Shown here piece by piece: positions 8,420 through 14,820 of a DNA stretch of 36,338 bases; the first letter of the stretch is position 1; the number at the start of each line of letters is the position of its first letter. The notes below the pieces were generated by a model. It saw only the letters and a list, made by a program, of their open reading frames with translations. It searched no databases and was not told the origin of the DNA. This DNA is from Bacteriovorax stolpii (GTDB lineage: Bacteria; Bdellovibrionota; UBA2428): NCBI GenBank assembly GCA_945881775.1, contig CAMCVE010000017.1, forward strand, positions 1 through 36,338. The letters run 5' to 3'. A program made the position numbers and the translations under genes.

Positions 8420-8902
8420 TTAGATGTTGCGGAGATGCTTGCGACGGGGGTCTTCGGGGATCGCGAGGAGTTGGTCCTTTTGGTAGACCATCGCTTCGCG
8501 GCTCTCTGAAACAATCTCGTAGGTCTGACTCATTTCGATCGCTTCTACGGGACAAGCCTCTTCGCAGAATCCACAGTTGATGCAACGGCCGAAATCGATC
8601 TGGAAAACCTTTGGCACCCGCTCTTTTACATTCGGGTCGACGTCTTCGCCTGCTTCAATATAGATCGCAAGCGGGGGGCAGACCACTTCACAGAGTTTGC
8701 AGGCCACACAGCGTTCTTTGCCGTCTTGAGTCGCGACAAGACGAGGCACACCCCGATATCCGACGGGCAGTGTGTGCTTTTCTTCGGGATACTGGAGAGT
8801 TGATTTTTTGCGGAAAAGGAAACGGAAGGTGAGCAGAAGTCCGCGAATCACTTCGGGAAGATAGAGACGTTGGTAGAAAGTCATCTTCGAGCGTGCGGCC
8901 AC
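8420..8902 (-). CDS. nuoI: NADH-quinone oxidoreductase subunit I (two 4Fe-4S ferredoxin-type)
   Basis: A 160-residue protein with two tetracysteine motifs, CVACKLCEVVCP and CINCGFCEEACP, that bind the N6a and N6b clusters of complex I, preceded by the amphipathic segment YLPEVIRGLLLTFRFLF typical of NuoI. In complex I it passes electrons from NuoG toward NuoB at the inner membrane. The GTG at 8902 gives the listed start; the ATG at 8884 is an equally possible start. It is the last gene of the minus-strand run, 45 bp after smpB, and no other nuo subunit is in the window. It could serve complex I encoded elsewhere, or be a NuoI-like ferredoxin recruited to another use. Confidence 0.88.
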   Translation of the reverse strand: MAARSKMTFYQRLYLPEVIRGLLLTFRFLFRKKSTLQYPEEKHTLPVGYRGVPRLVATQDGKERCVACKLCEVVCPPLAIYIEAGEDVDPNVKERVPKVFQIDFGRCINCGFCEEACPVEAIEMSQTYEIVSESREAMVYQKDQLLAIPEDPRRKHLRNI

Positions 8903-8947
8903 AAACGAATGCTACGGACGTGGCCCCGCAGCGTCAATGACATTGTT

Positions 8948-9445
8948 TTAGGACTTGCGGTCTCGACGCATCGCCTTATCAAGCCCACGCTTCTCGTCTT
9001 TGTCTTTGAGGGACTGACGTTTGTCGCCCTTGTTCTTACCCTTGGCCAGGCCCAACTCCACCTTGGCGAGGCCCTTCGAAAAATAGATCCTGAGAGGGAC
9101 CAAGGTGTAGCCCTCTTGGTCAAGCGCTGTGCGCAGCTGATGAATCTCTCGGCGATGAACAAGAAGCTTTCTCTTTCGCGTGGGTTCGTGATTGAAAAAG
9201 GGGCCGCCCTGCTTGTACTCGGCAATATGGGCTTTCATGAGATAGAGCTCACCACGTTCAATGGTCGCATAGGAATCGACCAGCTGAACCTTGCCCTCAC
9301 GGCAGGATTTGACCTCGGAACCTTGGAGCACGATGCCAGCCTCGAACTTTTTTTCGACGTGAAAATCAAAGCGCGCACGACGATTATCCGCGATGCGTCC
9401 GCCCCCACCCTTTTTGGGGTCTGACTTAGACTTTGGGGAGCTCAT
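8948..9445 (-). CDS. smpB: SsrA-binding protein SmpB
   Basis: A 165-residue tmRNA-binding protein of trans-translation, which rescues ribosomes stalled on broken messages. The core reads IADNRRARFDFHVEKKFEAG and GSEVKSCREGKVQL, followed by the GELYLMKAHIAEY block, all diagnostic. The basic C-terminal tail (KGKNKGDKR to the end) is the part that enters the mRNA channel. The ATG at 9445 is preferred because AAGG lies at the right distance upstream; a longer in-frame start at 9469 lacks such support. The start overlaps the end of the DUF502 gene by 20 bp, so translation is probably coupled. No ssrA gene was found in the window. Confidence 0.96.
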   Translation of the reverse strand: MSSPKSKSDPKKGGGGRIADNRRARFDFHVEKKFEAGIVLQGSEVKSCREGKVQLVDSYATIERGELYLMKAHIAEYKQGGPFFNHEPTRKRKLLVHRREIHQLRTALDQEGYTLVPLRIYFSKGLAKVELGLAKGKNKGDKRQSLKDKDEKRGLDKAMRRDRKS

Positions 9446-10049
9446 TGGATTTACCTTGCCCGAGCGCACCGCAGGAGATGATCAGCTGGAGGGCTGCGTC
9501 GATTGTAATCGTGGTGTCTTCGAGTTGACTGCGATGATAGCGAAGCACGTAGCCGCTTGTGGGGTTGGGTGCCGTCGGAACAAATACGAGAACATGATCG
9601 TCGCCAACCTGGCTAGCGACAAAGGCGAGACTTCGCGACTCCGAGCTTGGGAAAGGCACGTAGACGACCTTCTTAAAGGCCGAGGTGGGCGACTGCGAGA
9701 AGAAGACGGAACTGATCTGTTTGGTGACGCCATATAGTCCGCTCAGCACCGGCAAACGGCCAATGAGTGAATCTGAGAAATTGTTGAACATGCGGCCGGC
9801 AAAAGTTTTCGCGATCAGGCCCGTGGCGAGCAGCACCACGAATGTGGCAATGATACCGATGCCAGGGAGTCCGAATCCGAAATAGAGCGGGATCTCGCCG
9901 AGTCCTGGAATCAAGCGGTACATGAGATCGTCGAGAAAGCGCACCACCGACGCCAGCACCCAGATCGTAACTCCAAGGGGGGCAAGCGTGAGCAGTCCTA
10001 AGACGAGAGAGTCTTTCAAACCCAGGCGCCAAGACTGAGACACTTTCAT
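9426..10049 (-). CDS. DUF502 family inner-membrane protein
   Basis: A 207-residue membrane protein. Two hydrophobic segments (about residues 12-35 and 55-80) surround the LTLAPLGVTIWVL run. The loop GRLPVLSGLYGVTKQI and the VFVPTAPNPTSGYV motif are characteristic of DUF502 proteins. The family's role is not established in bacteria; plant relatives (LCV/COV1) affect membrane patterning. The ATG at 10049 overlaps the stop of the upstream barrel gene by 4 bp, and the 3' end overlaps smpB, so it sits inside the coupled run. The 37 extra codons upstream of this ATG overlap the barrel gene and look non-coding. Confidence 0.85.
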   Translation of the reverse strand: MKVSQSWRLGLKDSLVLGLLTLAPLGVTIWVLASVVRFLDDLMYRLIPGLGEIPLYFGFGLPGIGIIATFVVLLATGLIAKTFAGRMFNNFSDSLIGRLPVLSGLYGVTKQISSVFFSQSPTSAFKKVVYVPFPSSESRSLAFVASQVGDDHVLVFVPTAPNPTSGYVLRYHRSQLEDTTITIDAALQLIISCGALGQGKSNELPKV

Positions 10050-11185
10050 AGTCGGTATCCTAGCCCAAGCCCGGCCCAGGTGTAGAGAACTCCTTGATCT
10101 AAAACATGAAACCTGAGCGTCGTCGAAACAGCCCAAAGTTCCGAAAACTCCGCTGTCCAACCTGCACCAAGGATGTAATGATCTGCGTCATGAAACGATT
10201 CAATCTTCTTAAAGGGAGACTGCCGCCATCCGAGTGAGAAGGCTAAGGCTTGTCCGGGTGCGAGCCATCTCTCTGCGCCCGCAGCAAGATCCCAAGTGCT
10301 CGTCGCCTGACCCATGGGAGTTGTGTCCTCAATCTCAAGAGACGACTGTGTCACGCGCACAAACGGAAGAGAGTACTGGGACCACTGTGAGAAACGGGCA
10401 CGAAAACCAAAAGACCAAAGCGCAGCGCGCTTAATGGCGTTCAAAGAAAGACGCCTCGGATCATATCCGTAGGCCGATTCTCCGCGGAAAGCCAAGTCCA
10501 GCGCAAAGAGAGGGATGTTGCCTTCGATCTCGGCTTGGACCTCGGACTCCGAGGCTTCTTTGTAGAGAAGACTAAAGGTGTGACCGTACAAGGTAGGCGG
10601 CGACCAGTTTGCTCCTACCGCCCAACTCAGGCGAGGCGTCAGAGAAACGCTCGCGCGAGAACGCACGTCGGCAGCTTCGAGACGCGCGCGAGCCACGGCG
10701 TTGGCGTCGAAACTCAAAGGCACAAGAACTCCCACGCGCCACGTCTCATCGGCGAAAGAGCGAGAAACGTTCATCGCATAGAGGAGCTGACGATTCATGT
10801 TCATCCAAGGCGAGCTGCGCTCGAGGGGATCACCTGTGTCGAGAATCGCTTGGGAACCCGTCGGCAAAATCGCAAAAAATCCGTAAGACCAGCGATCTTT
10901 ACGTTCTTGAAGTGCCAGAGCCAGCACATGTGTCGCTGCCTCGTCGGCCGCGCGGTCGTTCATCGAGGCCAGTCCACTCGTTTGCAAAAGCGCGACGCGC
11001 GACACTTCAGGCACCCAAGCCGGGTTGGCGACGCTCTGAAAAGGATCATCGCCCACATAGCCCGGGAGAGCGTCTTGAAGCGCAGCGCGCTCAAGTCCCA
11101 AAAATGAGTCTGAGAGTAGAGTCGCACGAGCTTCGAAACCGAACACAGCAAGAGCTGCGAGAATCACAAAATTTTTGAGTCTCAT
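10046..11185 (-). CDS. outer-membrane beta-barrel protein, unknown
   Basis: A 379-residue exported protein. It starts MRLKNFVILAALAVFGFEAR, a typical signal peptide with a likely cut after ARA. The rest has alternating hydrophobic and polar strands rich in Tyr, Trp and Gly and ends in a barrel-like strand (GLGLGYRL). It shows no known enzyme motif, so a porin-like or FadL-like barrel is the best guess. The ATG at 11185 is chosen because it directly precedes the signal peptide and overlaps the rsmA stop by 4 bp; the longer frame to 11257 lies inside rsmA. Its place between rsmA and DUF502 suggests co-expression rather than shared function. Confidence 0.65.
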   Translation of the reverse strand: MRLKNFVILAALAVFGFEARATLLSDSFLGLERAALQDALPGYVGDDPFQSVANPAWVPEVSRVALLQTSGLASMNDRAADEAATHVLALALQERKDRWSYGFFAILPTGSQAILDTGDPLERSSPWMNMNRQLLYAMNVSRSFADETWRVGVLVPLSFDANAVARARLEAADVRSRASVSLTPRLSWAVGANWSPPTLYGHTFSLLYKEASESEVQAEIEGNIPLFALDLAFRGESAYGYDPRRLSLNAIKRAALWSFGFRARFSQWSQYSLPFVRVTQSSLEIEDTTPMGQATSTWDLAAGAERWLAPGQALAFSLGWRQSPFKKIESFHDADHYILGAGWTAEFSELWAVSTTLRFHVLDQGVLYTWAGLGLGYRL

Positions 11186-11985
11186 TCGAGATCTCCTTTT
11201 TTCCAGAGCATGAGCCATGTCTCGGGGTCGAGATCTTCTGGACGCTTGGTGCCCCACTCCTCTGAAAGTTTTGGAAACGCTTTGCGAAGCATTTTACGAC
11301 GAGCCTGAAAAGCGCGACGGAGCTTGGCTGAAAATGCCTCAAAACCTTCCGGAGCATTCAGAGGGTCAACACGTGCGTCGACGTCTTGTCGGCGCACGTA
11401 AGTCATCACGCCGCTGTCGACTTTTGGTGGAGGGTTGAAGCTCCCCGGGTTCACCCAGAACTTATCGAGGACATGACAGCTCAGCGCCAAGAGAATACTT
11501 GGCACTCCGTAGTCTTTTGAACCGGAGTCTGAGCACAGTCGCTGCACAACTTCTTTTTGAAGCATGAAACAAAACGCGGGTGTTTCGCGAGCATTCTGAA
11601 GGGCGGCAAACAAGATCGCCGTGCCCACGTTGTAGGGAAGATTGCCGCAGATCACACGTGCGGCGTTGCCCTGCTTTTCCCAAGCGGCCCAATCAAAAGT
11701 CGTGGCATCGGCTTCGAGAACTTGAAGTTGGCCTTGAGAAATTTCCTTAGCAAAGACCAGCGCTAAGTGTTCACGCATCCGAGCATCAATTTCAAGCGCC
11801 GTCACCTTGAGGCCACGGGCGAGAAGTGGGCCCGTGAGAGCACCCGGACCGGGACCGATCTCCACCACGTGCGCAGGGGCTGAGCCCGCGTGACGAGCCA
11901 CGGCATCAACGATTTTCTGGACCACGCCTGCGTTTACAAGAAAATGCTGGCCAAAAGTTTTGTCGGCCTTTGGAGAAGATTTCAT
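11182..11985 (-). CDS. rsmA: 16S rRNA (adenine1518-N6/adenine1519-N6)-dimethyltransferase
   Basis: A 267-residue SAM-dependent methyltransferase (KsgA) that dimethylates two adenines in helix 45 of 16S rRNA late in small-subunit assembly. Visible motifs are FGQHFLVN at the N-terminus, VVEIGPGPGALT for SAM binding, ALEID after the next strand, the catalytic NLPYNVG loop and FNPPPKVDSGVM in the C-terminal part. Length is normal. Its start overlaps the tsaD stop by 4 bp and its stop overlaps the barrel gene start by 4 bp, so it is firmly inside the coupled run. Confidence 0.96.
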   Translation of the reverse strand: MKSSPKADKTFGQHFLVNAGVVQKIVDAVARHAGSAPAHVVEIGPGPGALTGPLLARGLKVTALEIDARMREHLALVFAKEISQGQLQVLEADATTFDWAAWEKQGNAARVICGNLPYNVGTAILFAALQNARETPAFCFMLQKEVVQRLCSDSGSKDYGVPSILLALSCHVLDKFWVNPGSFNPPPKVDSGVMTYVRRQDVDARVDPLNAPEGFEAFSAKLRRAFQARRKMLRKAFPKLSEEWGTKRPEDLDPETWLMLWKKGDLE

Positions 11986-13040
11986 AGGGGAATGCGCGCC
12001 TCACACGACGCGAGTGCAAACTGAGGCGCCTGAACCCACGCGGCAGCACCGATCATTGCGGCATTGTCAGTGCAATACTTGAGCGGGGGCACTCGCAGTA
12101 CGACCCGCTCTCGCGCGGCCCACATCTCAAGCCGCGCGCGAAGGGTCTTGTTAGCCGCAACACCTCCGCAGAAAAGCCAGGTTTTGGACGGAAAGCTCGG
12201 TGCGTGCTTTTTGTAGGCGCGTTTCATGCCCGCTACGAGGCTCTCACAAATCGCATCTTGAACAGCCCACGCGAATGCCGGATCTTCTAGGCGCTCGGGA
12301 TGTTTCTGCAACTTCAGACGAATAGCAGTCTTGAGGCCGGAGAAAGAAAATCCTTCCTCGCTACGAGGGCGCGGGAGCTCTAGGGAGAAGAGGCGTGCGC
12401 GCTCGAGGTCCGGAGGCGAGGTCACGAGCATTGCGAGGCGTTCGATCTCTGGTCCTCCGGGATAAGGCAGCCCCATCAGCTTAGCGCTCTTATCGAAGCA
12501 TTCTCCGGCGGCATCATCGGCTGTTTCAGCAAGGAGTCGGCAGCTGAGATCTTTTTCGACAGCCATCACCTGCGTGTGTCCGCCCGAAGCGAGCACAACC
12601 CAAGCCGGAAAAAGCTCTTCGGCGCGCTCTTTGAGAGTCGCACCCGCCAAGGACTCGTCGAGCAAAACGGAGGCGAGATGACCGCGCAAATGATGAACGC
12701 CCGCAAAGCTCACAGCCTTCGAAAGCGAGAGCCCTTCGGCGCAGGCGCTGCCAACGATCAGGGGACCGATGAGGCCCGGACCCTTCGTTGCGGCCACGCC
12801 CACAAGTCGCCCGTCCCACCGAGCGAGGTCCGCCAGTGACCGAGAGAGAAGGTCATCGAGAACTGCAAAGTGCGCGCGGCTTGCGACTTCTGGCACAACG
12901 CCGCCATATTTGCGGTGAATTTCGATCTGGGAGGAGAGATGTTGAAAAACCACGCGACCGCCCTCTTCGACGAGAGCGATGGCCGTCTCGTCACAGCTGC
13001 TTTCAAAAGCCAAAATGGCCGAGGGTCGCTGGTCTTTCAC
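11982..13040 (-). CDS. tsaD: tRNA N6-threonylcarbamoyladenosine transferase TsaD
   Basis: A 352-residue ASKHA-fold enzyme that, with TsaB and TsaE, moves the threonylcarbamoyl group onto A37 of tRNAs reading ANN codons. The N-terminal FESSCDETAIAL, the metal-binding HxxxH (His117 and His121) and ASGGHTQV at about 151-158 are diagnostic. The C-terminal GGVAANKTLR and CTDNAAMIGAAA complete the family signature. It starts 15 bp after the CpoB-like gene and overlaps rsmA by 4 bp. TsaB and TsaE are not in the window. Confidence 0.96.
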   Translation of the reverse strand: MKDQRPSAILAFESSCDETAIALVEEGGRVVFQHLSSQIEIHRKYGGVVPEVASRAHFAVLDDLLSRSLADLARWDGRLVGVAATKGPGLIGPLIVGSACAEGLSLSKAVSFAGVHHLRGHLASVLLDESLAGATLKERAEELFPAWVVLASGGHTQVMAVEKDLSCRLLAETADDAAGECFDKSAKLMGLPYPGGPEIERLAMLVTSPPDLERARLFSLELPRPRSEEGFSFSGLKTAIRLKLQKHPERLEDPAFAWAVQDAICESLVAGMKRAYKKHAPSFPSKTWLFCGGVAANKTLRARLEMWAARERVVLRVPPLKYCTDNAAMIGAAAWVQAPQFALASCEARIPL

Positions 13041-13055
13041 TCTGAAAGGGATAGC

Positions 13056-13880
13056 TTATGGGCCGACGAAATCCAACCAATTTGGGATATCGGCGAAAAG
13101 ATCGTTGGGGGCTTTTGCCTTTCCGGCAAGAATCTTGCGGGCCTTGGCGTTGACGGAAGTCTTCGTAAAACGACGGTCCAGTTCTCCAAAGAAGAGCGAG
13201 GCGTCCTCTTTCTTGTTCATTTTATAGAATGAGAGTCCCTGGAAATACCAGGATAGCGAAGGGCCAACACTGCGCTTGGCGCTCAAATCGATGGCCTGGT
13301 TGAAGTAAATCGCAGCCACTTTGTAGTTCTTCATCCGGTACTCAAGCATACCTGCGGTGAGCGTGGCTCCCCAGACATGTTTGGATTTTGGATAGTTCGA
13401 AAGCAGGGATTTGAGTGAGACAAGGGCTTCGGCGTCGTTCTTCTTTTGAGCGGATTCGAGACCCTGCCTCCAAAGAGCCTCAACGGTGTTCTTGTCGCCC
13501 TCTGACGAGCTCACTACGGGAGCTGCCTGAGCGGGACGTGATACGAGAGCCTCCTCGAGTTTTTTCTTTTCGGCCTCGATCTCGGTCTGCCTGAGCTGCC
13601 ATTCCTGGCGCTCTCTCTCGAGCTGATGGCGAAGATTCTCGAGCTCGCCTTGGGACACCTCGAGTTCGCGCTCTAGAACTTCGGCGGACTTCTGAGCAGC
13701 GGGTGGAGTTTCTGAGTGCGTCGATGTCTCTCCAGGAGTCGGAGGCGCATCCAGAGTGCGAACGCCCGAAGGATCATCGCTCACCCGAGGGTCTTTGCCG
13801 GTTTTGATGTCTCCGGAAGTTTTGCATGAGGCAAGTGCCACGAGGAGCAAGGCGATAAGACGTTGATTGGATCCAAACAT
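13056..13880 (-). CDS. CpoB/YbgF-like TPR lipoprotein of the Tol-Pal region
   Basis: A 274-residue lipoprotein. The signal LIALLLVALASC gives a lipobox with the modified Cys at residue 19. After a Pro/Ser/Thr-rich linker comes a long charged heptad region (about residues 65-110) that should form a coiled coil, then TPR-like repeats (LWRQGLESAQKKNDAEAL and GMLEYRMKNYKVAAIYFNQA). Coiled coil plus C-terminal TPR beside pal is the layout of CpoB (YbgF), which links Tol-Pal to septal peptidoglycan synthesis; unlike classical CpoB this one is lipidated. Its start codon shares one base with the stop of the upstream gene (TGATG). Confidence 0.75.
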   Translation of the reverse strand: MFGSNQRLIALLLVALASCKTSGDIKTGKDPRVSDDPSGVRTLDAPPTPGETSTHSETPPAAQKSAEVLERELEVSQGELENLRHQLERERQEWQLRQTEIEAEKKKLEEALVSRPAQAAPVVSSSEGDKNTVEALWRQGLESAQKKNDAEALVSLKSLLSNYPKSKHVWGATLTAGMLEYRMKNYKVAAIYFNQAIDLSAKRSVGPSLSWYFQGLSFYKMNKKEDASLFFGELDRRFTKTSVNAKARKILAGKAKAPNDLFADIPNWLDFVGP

Positions 13881-14218
13881 CAGTAGAGATCTCCCTGTGA
13901 GGCAGCAGCGCCTCGTGTTTCGGCTTCGACCTCGGCCATCTCGGCAAAGCGCCGCGCTTCGATCGCAGCCCGTGCGGCTTCATCGTATTGGCGAAGTTGA
14001 TACTGCGTCTTAGCTTTCCAGTACGCGCTCTCCGCCTTGCGGTAAGCGTCCGGCGCTTTTCTCTCGCCACCGGCTCGGTCTGCGGATCGCAAAGCTGCGC
14101 TCGCATAAATCAGGAGACGGGTCGGACGTTCTTTGGAAGACGAACAAGACACAAAGCCCAGTCCCACCACAAAGGTGAGGACCAGGCTTTTTAAGAATGA
14201 ATTGATCGGAGACGTCAT
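13880..14218 (-). CDS. DUF4398-type helical lipoprotein
   Basis: A 112-residue lipoprotein with a signal peptide ending LGFVSC, where the Cys is the likely lipid site. The mature part is a helical hairpin of Ala/Arg/Glu-rich repeats (AYRKAESAYWKAKTQYQ and YDEAARAAIEARRFAEMAE) that resembles the DUF4398 family found near pal and ompA-type genes. The role is probably structural, between outer membrane and peptidoglycan; this is inferred from position and fold. It lies 27 bp after pal and is joined to the CpoB-like gene by a one-base overlap. Confidence 0.72.
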   Translation of the reverse strand: MTSPINSFLKSLVLTFVVGLGFVSCSSSKERPTRLLIYASAALRSADRAGGERKAPDAYRKAESAYWKAKTQYQLRQYDEAARAAIEARRFAEMAEVEAETRGAAASQGDLY

Positions 14219-14245
14219 GCTCCGATTGATTGTATTCGCTACAGC

Positions 14246-14737
14246 TTAGTTCGCAAGGACGAACTCGCCGCGGCGATTGCGCGACCAAGTGGCTTCGTTC
14301 GAAGCGCCTGACACAGAAGGACGTTCTTCACCGTAGCTGATGGTGGAGAGACGACCGGCTTCGATGCCTTGGGAGATCAGGTAATCACGGATCGAAGCAG
14401 CACGACGCTCGCCAAGGGCGAGGTTGTATTCTGTGGTTCCACGCTCGTCGGTGTGGCCTTCCACTTGGACGTTGACGCCGGGCTTGCTACGCAGCCATGC
14501 AGCATGGCCGCCGAGAGAGGACTTTGCGACGCTGTCGAGATTGAAGGAGTCGTAAGCGAAGTAGATGGGAGGAAGTTCGGGGATGGTGGAACCTGAACCG
14601 AGATCGGTCACGTTCATGCTGGCGTCGCCGGCAGCGGTGTCACCGTCGTCTTTGGTGTTCTTTTTAGAGCAGGCGCCAAGAACCATGGCCATTGCCAGAG
14701 CAGCACCGATTCCGAAACGATTGAAAGTCTTGATCAT
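14246..14737 (-). CDS. pal: peptidoglycan-associated lipoprotein Pal
   Basis: A 163-residue outer-membrane lipoprotein. The signal peptide ends VLGACSKK, a clear lipobox. An acidic linker precedes the OmpA-like peptidoglycan-binding domain, whose core is VEGHTDERGTTEYNLALGER; its Asp and Arg residues contact diaminopimelate. Pal works with TolA/TolB to hold the outer membrane to the wall during division. The ATG at 14737 is fixed by a strong ribosome site (AAGGAGGC, at 14746-14753 on this strand); the 46 codons upstream of it are not coding. No tolQRAB genes are in the window; pal opens the minus-strand run. Confidence 0.93.
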   Translation of the reverse strand: MIKTFNRFGIGAALAMAMVLGACSKKNTKDDGDTAAGDASMNVTDLGSGSTIPELPPIYFAYDSFNLDSVAKSSLGGHAAWLRSKPGVNVQVEGHTDERGTTEYNLALGERRAASIRDYLISQGIEAGRLSTISYGEERPSVSGASNEATWSRNRRGEFVLAN

Positions 14738-14745
14738 AAAATTTT

Positions 14746-14753
14746 GCCTCCTT
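14746..14753 (-). promoter_or_regulatory. strong ribosome-binding site of pal
   Basis: AAGGAGGC read on the minus strand, eight bases before the ATG at 14737. It is among the best Shine-Dalgarno matches in the core region and decides the pal start over the longer frame. Confidence 0.8.
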
Positions 14754-14820
14754 GCAGCATTAAGATAAGCCTTAGTCTGGCTATTTCTTCGAAGTTCGTT
14801 GAAGTGTAGATCTAACAAAA

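Noticed and set aside
10535-11178. Two long plus-strand frames inside the barrel gene
   Set aside because: They are very rich in Arg, Ser and His, lack ribosome sites and lie wholly opposite a coupled gene with a clear signal peptide.
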